From Acidimicrobiia bacterium (GTDB lineage Bacteria > Actinomycetota > Acidimicrobiia > Acidimicrobiales > Bin134), in NCBI GenBank assembly GCA_022826705.1, contig JAJDUJ010000023.1:56169-120168 (forward strand): 64,000 nucleotides of DNA, read 5' to 3'. Positions within the stretch are counted from its first letter, which is position 1; every line of letters begins with the position of its first letter. The notes below the pieces were generated by a model. The model saw nothing but the letters and a program-made list of their open reading frames with translations. It had not been told where the DNA came from and searched no databases. A program made the position numbers and the translations under genes. This document shows positions 6,936 through 15,988 of this stretch, one piece after another.

Positions 6936-8120
6936 TCACCTGATACTGACAAGAACACAGCCCGCGATCGGTCCGCCACCAGCGGCGGCAACTGCCACCG
7001 CTGGATGCGGGACCACTTGACGTTCGCCCGCCGCACCCCACAGCTGCAAGCACGCCTCATGCAAGAACCCGAGTCCGTGAAGACGCCCCGCCGAGAGCTG
7101 CCCGCCCTGTGTGTTCAGTGGGCGCTCGCCATCCAGTCCGATTCGATGTCCACCTTCGACATACCGCCCGGCTGTGCCCTTCTCGCAAAATCCCAATGCC
7201 TCGATCCACTGAAGTGTGATGTAGCTGAATCCGTCATACAACTCCATCACATCAACGTCACTCGGCCCAAGCATCGTCTGCTCCCACATCGATGCAGCCG
7301 CATCGTGAGCCCCCATCGTCGTTAAGTCAGGACGCTGATCCCAAGTATGCCGCTCGGCGACACCATGGCCGAATGCCTCCACGTTGATGGGGGGTCGGTT
7401 CAGGCCACCTGAAGATACGCGCCTCGATACCACAACCGCGACGGCACCGTCGGTAGGTACATCGCAGTCGTAGAGACACAGCGGCGATGAGATCATTCGC
7501 GACGCCAAGTAGTCGTCCAAGGTCATCGGATCGCGGTATACCGCGGCAGGGTTCATGGCGGCGTGGCGACGGCAGGTCAGCGCCACCTGCGCCAGCTGTT
7601 TACGGGTCAAGCCATAATCATGCATGTAGCGCGAAGCCAGCATCCCTACCCAAGTGGCAGCCGACATCGCACCGTAAGGACCGAACCACTCGAACACGCC
7701 AGTAGCGCGAGAGGGGCCTCGGCTCAATACGCTCGCCCGGTCACCACCGTGCTGCGCTGTGGACTCCCACACAGATCGGAAACAAACCACGTGGTTCGCC
7801 GCACCTGTCGCGACCGCCAGGCATGCGCTCATGACCGGGCCTAGCTGGCCAGCGGTCTCAGAGGTACCCATGTGCCAGCGGGTCTTCAAGCCCAGAGCGT
7901 CATGAAGCTGCATCGCTCCCGCACCGGTCATCCCGGGGACCGGAGCGCGTGCGCCCGGGTACGTTGCCACGCCGTCGACATCGTCAGGATCTACACCGGC
8001 GTCATGCATTGCGCGAAGGCATGCTTCGATCGTGAGGTCATATCCTGACCGCCCCAATCGGCGTCCGACCTCGGACTGTCCGACACCGGTGATCACAGCC
8101 TCGCCGTTGAGCGGATTCAC
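6936..8120 (-). CDS. Thiolase-fold / lipid-transfer protein, possible retro-aldolase (394 aa)
   Basis: Starts VNPLNGEAVITGVGQSEVGR, with SCP-x/thiolase features such as EACLRAMHDAGVDPDDVDG, ELYDGFSY and the C-terminal NTQGGQLSAGRLHGLGF. At the position of the thiolase nucleophile, counted back from the VATG turn, I read Thr89 in TSETAGQLG rather than Cys. Its GTG start overlaps the stop of a DUF35 protein by GTGA. In the mycobacterial Ltp2/ChsH2 steroid side-chain aldolase, a Cys-less thiolase homologue works with a DUF35 domain. A similar retro-aldol role here is inferred; ordinary thiolysis is the alternative. Confidence 0.82.
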   Translation of the reverse strand: MNPLNGEAVITGVGQSEVGRRLGRSGYDLTIEACLRAMHDAGVDPDDVDGVATYPGARAPVPGMTGAGAMQLHDALGLKTRWHMGTSETAGQLGPVMSACLAVATGAANHVVCFRSVWESTAQHGGDRASVLSRGPSRATGVFEWFGPYGAMSAATWVGMLASRYMHDYGLTRKQLAQVALTCRRHAAMNPAAVYRDPMTLDDYLASRMISSPLCLYDCDVPTDGAVAVVVSRRVSSGGLNRPPINVEAFGHGVAERHTWDQRPDLTTMGAHDAAASMWEQTMLGPSDVDVMELYDGFSYITLQWIEALGFCEKGTAGRYVEGGHRIGLDGERPLNTQGGQLSAGRLHGLGFLHEACLQLWGAAGERQVVPHPAVAVAAAGGGPIAGCVLVSIR

Positions 8121-8545
8121 AATGATTCCTGTGGACGAAAAATAGGAATGGACACGTCGCCCCAGTCCTCGAAGTCGACGATAACGGGCATCCCGATGTA
8201 AACCGCTTCGGGCTCGCACCCGAAGACGTTCGACGTGACTCGAACGCCTGGCTCATCGTCGAGCTCCACGATCGCGACAACATATGGCGGCGGGAATCGT
8301 GGCAACCATTGTTGGACGTTCACGCTGAATGCGGCGACCACACCGGTGCCGATTGAAGGTTCCGGGCCAACATTTCGACTGCGACAACGCCAACACGCGG
8401 GAGCCGGGGGGTGAAACCAGTGGCCACAGGCCCGACAGCGGTAGATCAACAACTCCCGCTGCTTCCCACCAGTCCAGAATGGCTCGGACTCCCATGTTGG
8501 CTCGGGGAGATACCGCTCGGCGGGTCGCTCGGTGGTGCTCATCAA
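8117..8545 (-). CDS. DUF35 OB-fold Zn-ribbon protein, partner of thiolase-like protein (142 aa)
   Basis: An N-terminal rubredoxin-like zinc ribbon is seen as CRACGHWFHPPAPACWRC, four Cys in two pairs, followed by the acyl-CoA-binding OB fold (GTGVVAAFSVNVQQW, PPYVVAIVELDDEPGVRVTSN). Proteins of this type form complexes with thiolase homologues and help bind the CoA substrate. Overlap with the thiolase-like gene supports a 1:1 complex. Start at ATG 8545 or 8542. Confidence 0.88.
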   Translation of the reverse strand: MMSTTERPAERYLPEPTWESEPFWTGGKQRELLIYRCRACGHWFHPPAPACWRCRSRNVGPEPSIGTGVVAAFSVNVQQWLPRFPPPYVVAIVELDDEPGVRVTSNVFGCEPEAVYIGMPVIVDFEDWGDVSIPIFRPQESL

Positions 8546-8586
8546 TACCTGGGCTTGTTATCGCCGAACTGGGCTCCATTTGGAGG

Positions 8587-10893
8587 TCATTGGAATGTCA
8601 ATCCCATCTCGCGCAGCAGATCAACCTGACCGAAGTAGGCGTCGGGAGCGAGTTCGCCGGGTTCGTACAGAACAGAGTTGATGGTGCCAACGTAGGGGAA
8701 GGCACCGTGCCTCTCATGCAGATCCCACGACACTGGAGATCTCCGGTCGATTCCGACATCGATGCCGTTGAACGGCGTGATTCCCCACGGGATGGCCATC
8801 GTTTCTCCCTCGATGGCGACATCGCCCGCTGCGAGTGTCACCGACCAGACCTGGCCTGGAGAGGCTGCTACATCGACCACCACTTGTGCAGCTCCGGCGG
8901 TGAGAGGCAAGGGCCCGACCCTCTGACAGTGCCATCGGCCCTGGTTGGTCTCGAAATGTACGGCACCATCTTCGATCCAGACGACATAACCGCCTTCCTG
9001 GCCCCCGTGAGCGACCAGCACCCCTTCGTCCCCATCGTCGTATGTGAGGTCAATCGTGATCGAGAACGACCGTTGCGTCACCAACATCGACGCACGGAAC
9101 CGTTCGAGTGTGGGCGCTCCTCCTCTCAGCTTGATCGGACGGATCATGTGGGACTGGTCCGGCGCGCTCAGGAGCATCAGCATTGAGCCGTCCTCAATGG
9201 GATACACCCGGTTCTGCCATGCCGCGTCGTCCCACGCGGCAATCAACTCGGCCAGTCGCTCGGGATGAATACCAGCTAGATCATTGGTTTCGCTTACATC
9301 TTCCGCAGCGTCGAACAGCTCCCAACGATCGGAGTCAAGAGGGGTGCGCGGTATGTGGAACGCCGCGGCAGTCCAGCCATCGCGGTGGATCGACCGATTC
9401 CCGAAGCACTCATAGTGCTGCTCAGTGTGGAGCGACGCCTTCCCCGCGTCGTCAAGAATCGGTGCGAGGCTGGTGGCAACAAGTGGTTCGGCCGAGAGAC
9501 CGTGGCGCTCGGTTGGCAGATCGAGTCCTATGAGATCGACCAGCGTCGGCAAGATGCTGGTTACGTGGGCGTACTGATCGCGCACAATGGGATCGCCGCC
9601 GGACCAGCGCTGTGGCCAACTCACGATAAAGGGCACCGAGTGAGCACCTCGGTGGGCGTGGCTCTTGTAGAGCCGGAAGGGAGTGTTGCCGGCCATGGCC
9701 CAGCCGCGGGGATAGTGCGGCATCGTGGTGGGACCACCGAGCCCGTCGATGCCCAACACCATCTCCTCGGTGACTGGGGCCATACCCCCGGTAAGCGCAG
9801 CGCTGAAGTAGCGGTCTGTACCGTTGGCACCTCCTTCACGGGATGCTCCGTTGTCGCTAGTGAAGATAAAGATCGTGTTTTCGAGCTGGCCGATGGCCTC
9901 AAGCTCAGCCGTCAGCCGGGCGACGCTGTCATCAATGGACACCACCATGGCCGCGAAGATCTCCATGTAGCGGGCCATCACCCGCTGTTCGCTCTCAGAG
10001 AGGCTGTCCCAGTCAACGACGTCTTCACCGGGCTCGCTGTTCCGAGGCGGCAACTTGGTGCCCTCGGGCACAATGCCGAGCTCAATCTGGCGGGCGAGCC
10101 GCCTCTCGCGCAGCGCGTCCCAGCCATCGTCGTATTTGCCGCGATGCGCCAAGATTGCCTCGGCTTTAGCATGCAGCGGGGCGTGGGGTGCCCCATGGGC
10201 GTAGTAGAGGAACAGCGGTTTGTCGGGATCAGCCGACTTGACCTCTCGGATCATCCGGCAGGCACGGTCGGTGAGATCGTCGGTGAGGTAGTAGTCCTCG
10301 GGGTACACGTCGGTATTGACCACACCGTTCCCTTCATACATGAGGTGCGGGTGGTGGAAGTTCGTGAACGCCTCTAGAAATCCGTAGTACTGATCGAACC
10401 CCCGTTGAAGAGGCCACGAATGGTTGTCTCCTGCCGGTGACAGGTCGCTCATCTTGCAGAGATGCCATTTGCCGACAGCCAGCGTCGCGTACCCGCTGGC
10501 CCTGAAAATCTCGGCCATCGATGGCTGGTAAGCGGGCAGCTCCGATGTGTAGCCCGGGAACCCCGAGTCGCAATTGACCATTCCGACGCCGGCTTGATGT
10601 GAGTTGAGCCCAGTCAGCAGAGCGGCGCGCGTCGGCGCGCACATCGGTGTGACGTGGAAATTTGAGAAGCAGATGCCCCGATGGGCCAGCGCATCGATGG
10701 CGGGCGTCGGGATCTCCGACCCGTAGCAGCCGACATCGGCGAACCCCAGGTCATCGGCCAGTACCAACACTACATTTGGCGCCCCGTGCGGTGCCTCCCG
10801 ACGCGGCGGCCACCAAGGCTTAGACTCCACGAAAGTCCGGCCGATCCGTCCCTCGAAACCCGGATAGTGCTCGCCCTGATTGCGCTCCCCCAC
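8587..10893 (-). CDS. Sulfatase, arylsulfatase type (768 aa)
   Basis: [20 protein letters not shown] provides the metal-binding Asp pair near residue 47; [11 protein letters not shown] carries the Cys85 that a formylglycine-generating enzyme would convert, in the Cys-x-Pro-x-Arg signature. GKWHL and a later [11 protein letters not shown] loop complete the alkaline-phosphatase-like active site. No signal peptide is evident, so it is probably cytoplasmic and desulfates an imported substrate. The C-terminal 200 residues form an extra beta-rich domain seen in large sulfatases. GTG start at 10893. It is first in the set with DUF35, thiolase-like and aldehyde dehydrogenase genes. Confidence 0.93.
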   Translation of the reverse strand: MGERNQGEHYPGFEGRIGRTFVESKPWWPPRREAPHGAPNVVLVLADDLGFADVGCYGSEIPTPAIDALAHRGICFSNFHVTPMCAPTRAALLTGLNSHQAGVGMVNCDSGFPGYTSELPAYQPSMAEIFRASGYATLAVGKWHLCKMSDLSPAGDNHSWPLQRGFDQYYGFLEAFTNFHHPHLMYEGNGVVNTDVYPEDYYLTDDLTDRACRMIREVKSADPDKPLFLYYAHGAPHAPLHAKAEAILAHRGKYDDGWDALRERRLARQIELGIVPEGTKLPPRNSEPGEDVVDWDSLSESEQRVMARYMEIFAAMVVSIDDSVARLTAELEAIGQLENTIFIFTSDNGASREGGANGTDRYFSAALTGGMAPVTEEMVLGIDGLGGPTTMPHYPRGWAMAGNTPFRLYKSHAHRGAHSVPFIVSWPQRWSGGDPIVRDQYAHVTSILPTLVDLIGLDLPTERHGLSAEPLVATSLAPILDDAGKASLHTEQHYECFGNRSIHRDGWTAAAFHIPRTPLDSDRWELFDAAEDVSETNDLAGIHPERLAELIAAWDDAAWQNRVYPIEDGSMLMLLSAPDQSHMIRPIKLRGGAPTLERFRASMLVTQRSFSITIDLTYDDGDEGVLVAHGGQEGGYVVWIEDGAVHFETNQGRWHCQRVGPLPLTAGAAQVVVDVAASPGQVWSVTLAAGDVAIEGETMAIPWGITPFNGIDVGIDRRSPVSWDLHERHGAFPYVGTINSVLYEPGELAPDAYFGQVDLLREMGLTFQ

Positions 10894-10928
10894 GACGGCC
10901 CCCTTACGTCCGATTTGGCGACATACCG

Positions 10929-10957
10929 CCTACCAACCGTACAGATCTGTTGGCAGG
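10929..10957. promoter_or_regulatory. Imperfect dyad upstream of sulfatase
   Basis: cctaccaac (10929-10937) and gttggcagg (10949-10957) pair at 8 of 9 positions and enclose a second, off-centre palindrome acagatctgt (10941-10950). It lies 36 nt before the sulfatase start and could be an operator, or a terminator of the upstream gene on the same strand. Confidence 0.3.
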
Positions 10958-10986
10958 CAGAGTAACGAGACCACGAGAACGCCGCA

Positions 10987-11643
10987 TCAACCAAACAGCC
11001 TGCCAATAGACCCGCCGACGAGAACAAAGACCACGATCCACGGGATCATCCCAATCGTCGTTCCCACAAAAAATGGCCGGATCCGAACAGCCAATACACC
11101 AAGAAACCAGTCGGCCACTGGTAAAGGACCGGTGACCAAACGAAGAACTATGACTTCGACAATCCCGCCCCGACCGATCCTCTCATTGTGGCGGCGCAGT
11201 CGTTCTGGGATACGGGTCGATACCCAATCGCGACCAAGCCATCGAGCAAACGAGAACGATATGAAGCTCCCAGCCACGTTGCCGACCAATGACAGGCCGA
11301 TCGCCGCGGGAGCAGGCCAAAGGAGTGACGACGCGACCACAAAGGCCACAGCCGGCACACCCAGCGGTTGAAGGGAGATCATCGCTACAAGGAATATGCC
11401 AGGCCCCAAAAGACCCGTGTCAGTCAACAGATCCTCAATGGAGTCGGCGTCCAGCGACCCGCGGCGACTGGCAACAAAAAGCACTGCGGCCGCGGCCAAC
11501 GCCGCGCCAAAAACTGCCAGCTTCAGACGATTCACACGACGGCCGGTCGCACTGGTGCCGACGTGCCCGCCCCTGGAATCATCTCTTGCGGTCACCAGGA
11601 CATTCCTCTGGGCAGAGATCCCCGCCGTCGAGAACCGTACCAT
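10987..11643 (-). CDS. VTT-domain (TVP38/TMEM64, DedA-like) membrane protein
   Basis: A hydrophobic protein with a TM helix at LKLAVFGAALAAAAVLFVAS, then the VTT core: GPGIFLVAMISLQPLGVPAVAFVVASSLLWP, the GNVAGSFISFSFARWLGRDWV motif and two further C-terminal helices (FFVGTTIGMIPWIVVFVLVGG). The family is thought to act in lipid scrambling or membrane homeostasis; the substrate here is unknown. The reading frame is open to 11706. I prefer ATG 11643, but a GTG further in, before RLKLAVF, is possible. It is divergent from the enoyl-CoA hydratase gene. Confidence 0.75.
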   Translation of the reverse strand: MVRFSTAGISAQRNVLVTARDDSRGGHVGTSATGRRVNRLKLAVFGAALAAAAVLFVASRRGSLDADSIEDLLTDTGLLGPGIFLVAMISLQPLGVPAVAFVVASSLLWPAPAAIGLSLVGNVAGSFISFSFARWLGRDWVSTRIPERLRRHNERIGRGGIVEVIVLRLVTGPLPVADWFLGVLAVRIRPFFVGTTIGMIPWIVVFVLVGGSIGRLFG

Positions 11644-11787
11644 CCTGAATTGTGGCCCCTTGCGGGCAAAGGGGGTCGTGCAAATGCCCCACCAAGGCCG
11701 GTCCAATATTCGGGCGATTCACCGGTAAGACCGGCACGCGTGGCGCCTAGGAACGGTCGTCTAGGATCGGTGAGAGGAGGATCCACA

Positions 11788-12573
11788 ATGGCCTCTGATG
11801 CCCAGTTTGAAACGATCGAGTTCGATGTGGTGGGAAATGTCGCCACTTTGACTCTCAACCGGCCGGAGCGGCTGAATGCGTTCAATCGCACGATGGCTGC
11901 CGAGATCGCTTCGGCATGGGAACTCGTACGCTCGGACGATGACATCCACGTAGTCGTCTTGCAGGCCAACGGTGACCGGGCGTTCTGCACGGGCCTCGAC
12001 GTCGCGGAAGGATCGTGGTGGCGCGACTGGAACATCTGGACCCAGGAAGATCCGGGCGTATTTCTGGGTCCTAAGCAGCATCGCGTTTGGAAGCCGGTGG
12101 TCGTCGCGGTCCAAGGGATATGCGCCGGTGGGGGCCAGTACTTCATCAACGAAGCCGACATCGTTATTTGCAGCGACGACGCATCTTTTTTCGACCCGCA
12201 CGCGAACGGCGGCATTGTGTCCGCGTTAGAGCCGATCGGCATGCTCAAGCGTGGTGTGCCACTTGGAGAGGTGATGCGCTGGGCTCTCATGGGCGCCGAC
12301 GAACGGGTGACAGCCGAGACCGCCAAGCAGATTGGCATCGTTTCTGAGGTTGTGCCCGGCTCAGCATTGCGGGCCCGAGCCCGCTCGATCGCCGACCAGA
12401 TAGCCAAGCGGAACCCCATTGCCATACAGGGGACTGTCCGGGCAATCTGGGAGTCCATCGACATGACCCGCCATTCCGCCCTCCAAAACGGAATGTCCTA
12501 CACCCATATCGGGAATCCTGAGGAGCGGATTCCCATCCGGGATCGTGAGATGGAACCTCCGGAGTATCGCTGA
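11788..12573 (+). CDS. Enoyl-CoA hydratase/isomerase family protein (261 aa)
   Basis: Crotonase fold: VATLTLNRPERLNAFNRTM at the start, VVLQANGDRAFCTGLDVAEG (first oxyanion-hole segment) and VAVQGICAGGGQYFINEADIVICSD (second). Acts on an enoyl-CoA or related thioester; several crotonase activities fit. ATG 11788 is preceded by AGAGGAGG, which fixes the start well inside a longer open frame. First of the plus-strand genes in the catabolic region. Confidence 0.9.
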   Translation: MASDAQFETIEFDVVGNVATLTLNRPERLNAFNRTMAAEIASAWELVRSDDDIHVVVLQANGDRAFCTGLDVAEGSWWRDWNIWTQEDPGVFLGPKQHRVWKPVVVAVQGICAGGGQYFINEADIVICSDDASFFDPHANGGIVSALEPIGMLKRGVPLGEVMRWALMGADERVTAETAKQIGIVSEVVPGSALRARARSIADQIAKRNPIAIQGTVRAIWESIDMTRHSALQNGMSYTHIGNPEERIPIRDREMEPPEYR

Positions 12574-12646
12574 TCCCTGAGAGGGCCGCAGCAGACTCAA
12601 TGAGCAATGCCGCACTCGTTGAGGAACTGACTGCGCTGGACCATTC

Positions 12647-12665
12647 ATACTAAAGAGGTTAGTAT
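12647..12665 (+). promoter_or_regulatory. Palindrome ATACTAA-n5-TTAGTAT, recurrent promoter motif copy 1
   Basis: ATACTAA (12647-12653) and TTAGTAT (12659-12665) are exact reverse complements separated by AGAGG, and the right half runs into a T-tract. It ends 32 nt before the ATG at 12698. The same AGGYTAGTATTT core occurs upstream of three other genes in this region. It could be a regulator site, a -10 element (TAGTAT), or both. Confidence 0.6.
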
Positions 12666-12697
12666 TTTTGCATCCAGCTCGACGTGTAGGAGAAGAT

Positions 12698-13693
12698 ATG
12701 ACAACCGAGCTCTCAGGACCCGACTCCTTCAACTATCAGACAGTCGTTGATGTCTTCGAACCAAGTATCCAGTCGATGCTGCCTACGGCAACCCACTTTG
12801 GACTGACCCAGGAGAGCAGCTACATCTATGGCGCATTCGCCGACGCAGACGGTGAGCGGTATGTCATGATTCGACGCATGTACTGGGACTTTGCCCCTCA
12901 GTTCATGCCCCTGCTCCAAACAACTCAGGGCAGCGACGCCATGTTGCCCGACCCGGCCTGTCTCGAAGCCTACGAAGGCATCATCATCCAACAGGAGGTC
13001 GACGGGGCTCATATCATGACTGGGCTCAACCCCATGGCTAAGAACTCGTTTGGGCTTCGCCGAACACTCGACACGTGCGTCTGGGACGAAGGCGAAATCG
13101 CACACCTGGAGGGAACCCGCGTTGGCCACGGTATGCAGTGGTACACCCCCGACTTAACCAGCTCCGCTACCTACCTCTCCCATCTGCACACCGCGGAAGG
13201 CACCATTTTGGGCAAGAAGGTCACCGGAATGTTCGGATGGGATGGTGTGTTCTTGCCGTCCGGAATCAACTGGAATACCGCTGACTACTATCGGCACGGA
13301 CTCGGCAACTGGTTTGTGGTGGCCAACAAGTACAGGGACGGTTCTGTCGAGGTGGGGCAGATTTGCTGGTCACGTCCCGAGAACCCCTCCAACTGGGGCT
13401 TCGCGCTGCTCCAGCGTGACGGCCAGGTGACGTTGCGAACCAACCGGATCAAGCTCGAGGATTTCAAGGTCGAAAACGACTACCCCACCCATGTGCGCCT
13501 CAATATCGAGGGCGAAGCGTTTGAGTGGAACGTCCGGCCCCGCGGGAACATGCGTTTCGCCGAACTGCACGGCGGACCATTCCGGGGAGCCGATGGCACG
13601 CTGTGCCGAACCGGAGACCAAGACGAAATCGAATTCAGCTTCAGCTGGATTGACCACTTCGTCGACTTCGAGGGCGACTCCGTCATCTTGTGA
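12698..13693 (+). CDS. Uncharacterised protein, possibly calycin-like (331 aa)
   Basis: I do not recognise a named family with confidence. The soluble protein has no signal peptide or TM helix, is rich in aromatic and beta-strand stretches (HLHTAEGTILGKKVTGMFGWDG, GNWFVVANKYRDGSVEVGQIC, VRLNIEGEAFEWNVRP), and looks like two tandem beta-barrel halves, as in AttH/lipocalin-like proteins. Start ATG 12698 has GTAGGAGAAG before it. It lies between an enoyl-CoA hydratase and a LivK-type binding protein and carries the recurrent promoter motif, so it probably belongs to the same substrate-induced regulon. Confidence 0.7.
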   Translation: MTTELSGPDSFNYQTVVDVFEPSIQSMLPTATHFGLTQESSYIYGAFADADGERYVMIRRMYWDFAPQFMPLLQTTQGSDAMLPDPACLEAYEGIIIQQEVDGAHIMTGLNPMAKNSFGLRRTLDTCVWDEGEIAHLEGTRVGHGMQWYTPDLTSSATYLSHLHTAEGTILGKKVTGMFGWDGVFLPSGINWNTADYYRHGLGNWFVVANKYRDGSVEVGQICWSRPENPSNWGFALLQRDGQVTLRTNRIKLEDFKVENDYPTHVRLNIEGEAFEWNVRPRGNMRFAELHGGPFRGADGTLCRTGDQDEIEFSFSWIDHFVDFEGDSVIL

Positions 13694-13710
13694 TGACACA
13701 CTCGATTATA

Positions 13711-13723
13711 TAGGTTAGTATTT
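13711..13723 (+). promoter_or_regulatory. Recurrent promoter motif copy 2
   Basis: taggttagtattt at 13711-13723, 29 nt before the ATG at 13753. The right half-site TTAGTATTT is identical to copy 1; the left half is not conserved here. Confidence 0.5.
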
Positions 13724-13752
13724 GTGGGAGCTACGTACCCGAGGGGGGAATC

Positions 13753-15147
13753 ATGAAGATCCGCGCCGCATGGTTGTTGGTCGTCCTTACGCTGATGGTG
13801 GCAGCGTGCACCACTAGCAACCCCGATGAGGCAGTAGAGGAATCGCAGCCGACTGCTGCGGCCCCAGAACCGGCAACGAGCACTGCTGAACCCGAGCCGG
13901 CCTCGACCCCGGCCCCCGAGCCCGAGCCTGAACCAACGCCTGAACCCATTGTGCTGACCGCCAGTGATACCGGGGTCACCGAAGAAGCAATCTTGCTTGG
14001 GCACCCGAATTGGGATTTGGTGATGATCCTCGCGGCAGGTGTCGACCTTGGATGGGGCGACGTAATCGCTCACTACCAGATTGAAGTCGACGCCATCAAC
14101 GATGCGGGCGGTGTTCTGGGCCGTCGAATCGAATTGGTGCCAGCCCCGTATCTGCCGATAGGCACCATGGGGCAACTGCCGTGTACCAAGCTCACTCAGG
14201 AAGATCAGGTTTTCGCCGCGGTCGGCGTGTTCCGACCGGACATTACTGCTTTGTGCTTTTCCGCCGACAACGGCACTCCCATCGTCCACTCGGCTGGCTC
14301 GACGCTCGCTGAAGCCATCTTCGAAGCAACGGATGAACCGATCGTTTCCCTTTATGCTCCTACCGAGCTACTTGCCAGAGGTGGGTTCGATGCGCTTGAC
14401 GCCGAAGGGTTCTTTGACGGTAAGAAGATTGCCTTTGCTAGTCGAGATGAAGCACTGAACAACCACCACGAGCAATACATAGCCGGACTTGGCCATGACA
14501 CCAGCGGCGGAACCGTGGTCCTGACCTCTGGTGAGACGGACCAGGCGGGCAACCTCGATGAGTACTCAGTTCTATTGAGTCGCTGGGAAGCCGACGGCGT
14601 CGATCTGGTAATTAACGACACCGTCGCTGGCGACATCATGACCGCAATGAACGCGCTTGACTTCGAGATAGAAGTTGTCGTGCCGTCAACTGCTCCGGTC
14701 GTTCAGCAGATCATGGAGGACGAATCCGGCGGCTTCGGGTTCGACCAAGCGCGACAGGTAATCCCGATTGGGGGGACCGACCACAAGTCGCTCTATGAGC
14801 AGGGGCACGAGGCAACGGTCGAGTGCGTTGATCGATGGAACGCCGCGAATCCTGAAGAGGCAGCTCTCGTGGCTGTCGGCCCGGACAATCTCAACAATAT
14901 GGAGCAGGTCGTCCAAGGCTGTTCCGGGCCGCGGCTATTCGCCGCCATTGCGGCCGCAGCGGGAGGGGATCTAACTCATGAATCGTTCGCCGCCGCGATC
15001 CCCGAGATCCAGGGGCTGGAGTTGCCCGGCATCGGCACGGCATCCCTGGCGGCAGACAAGCCCTTCGCTCAGACGCAGAGCCACGTATGGAAGTGGGACG
15101 ATGATGCTGAGCGATACTTGCCCTGGCTGACGTTCGACGTCGGCTAG
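13753..15147 (+). CDS. LivK-type ABC substrate-binding lipoprotein (464 aa)
   Basis: A lipoprotein signal (KIRAAWLLVVLTLMVAAC, acylated Cys19) is followed by a Pro/Glu/Ala-rich linker of about 45 residues and a type I periplasmic-binding fold (Peripla_BP_6): LDLGWGDV-like opening, INDAGGVLGRRIELV, AAVGVFRPDITALCFS. It would be anchored outside the membrane and hand a ligand to the fused Liv permease encoded at 26986-29808. Ligand unknown; the surrounding CoA-catabolic genes suggest a hydrophobic acid or amide. Its stop overlaps tail-to-tail with the SDR gene. Confidence 0.88.
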   Translation: MKIRAAWLLVVLTLMVAACTTSNPDEAVEESQPTAAAPEPATSTAEPEPASTPAPEPEPEPTPEPIVLTASDTGVTEEAILLGHPNWDLVMILAAGVDLGWGDVIAHYQIEVDAINDAGGVLGRRIELVPAPYLPIGTMGQLPCTKLTQEDQVFAAVGVFRPDITALCFSADNGTPIVHSAGSTLAEAIFEATDEPIVSLYAPTELLARGGFDALDAEGFFDGKKIAFASRDEALNNHHEQYIAGLGHDTSGGTVVLTSGETDQAGNLDEYSVLLSRWEADGVDLVINDTVAGDIMTAMNALDFEIEVVVPSTAPVVQQIMEDESGGFGFDQARQVIPIGGTDHKSLYEQGHEATVECVDRWNAANPEEAALVAVGPDNLNNMEQVVQGCSGPRLFAAIAAAAGGDLTHESFAAAIPEIQGLELPGIGTASLAADKPFAQTQSHVWKWDDDAERYLPWLTFDVG

Positions 15148-15965
15148 CTTTCGACCCCTACGATCATCTTCACCCGGTCAGAATCGAAGGCGTCAGTGAC
15201 GCTGGCGCCGATGTGGCCATGGTCGATGATCAAGGTGATGCCGTTTACACCGCTTGCTGAGGGCCCGCCCAGGAACAGCATGGCGCTGGCAATCTCATTT
15301 GGCTGGAGTTCCTTGACGCCGGCTTCGGCGCGGTAGTCCGCTCCGAAACCCAGCCACTGGTCTTTGTTGGCCTGGGCCAGTGGCGTGTCGGTCGGACCCG
15401 GGCAGACCGCGTTGATGCGGATCCCGCGCTGAACAAATGGGAGCGCGCGGGCAGCGACATAAAAGTTCACGGCTTGCTTGCTGAATCGGTAGTCCTCCGA
15501 ACCCGGATGCTCGGCGATGAAGGTTTCCGCAGCATCCCAGTCAGCGGTGCGCACGAGTTGACCAGTTTGTTGGAGATCCTTTAGCCACCGAGCGCCCGCG
15601 ACGGAGGAAATCATCACGATGGCGCCACCGGCTGCAATCTTGCCCTCATCTACCAGGGTGTCGACGAAGTGGCGCTGGGCGATGAAGTTGATTTGAGGAA
15701 GCCCGGGAGTGCCGTCTGCGACGCCAGCACATGAGAAGACAGTGTCGACCCCTCCCTTGATCTCGGCGATGGCCGCTTCAACGCTCTCTCGATAGCGCAG
15801 ATTGACGGCAATGGATTGGTCGCATTCGTAGGGCACAGCCGCAACGTCGAGCACCGTTACGTGCGCTCCCTGCTGGGCTGCGGCCTGGGCTGCGGCCGCG
15901 CCCATGCCTGTTGCCCCGCCCAACACAACGACTCGCCTTCCCTGGTATGGGCTGGCTTGGATCAT
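15144..15965 (-). CDS. Short-chain dehydrogenase/reductase (273 aa)
   Basis: NAD(P)-binding VVVLGGATGMGAAAA near residue 12, a cofactor-selecting Asp in VTVLDVA, the conserved SCAG turn, catalytic Ser in VMISSVAG and the YRFSK motif (Tyr-x-x-x-Lys). INAVCPGPTDTPLA is typical of the 3-alpha-hydroxysteroid-dehydrogenase-like SDR branch. It oxidises or reduces an alcohol/ketone. It lies directly after the cytosolic binding protein on the minus strand. Confidence 0.9.
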   Translation of the reverse strand: MIQASPYQGRRVVVLGGATGMGAAAAQAAAQQGAHVTVLDVAAVPYECDQSIAVNLRYRESVEAAIAEIKGGVDTVFSCAGVADGTPGLPQINFIAQRHFVDTLVDEGKIAAGGAIVMISSVAGARWLKDLQQTGQLVRTADWDAAETFIAEHPGSEDYRFSKQAVNFYVAARALPFVQRGIRINAVCPGPTDTPLAQANKDQWLGFGADYRAEAGVKELQPNEIASAMLFLGGPSASGVNGITLIIDHGHIGASVTDAFDSDRVKMIVGVES

Positions 15966-15988
15966 AAGAGTTCTTGCCTCCTTGGATC

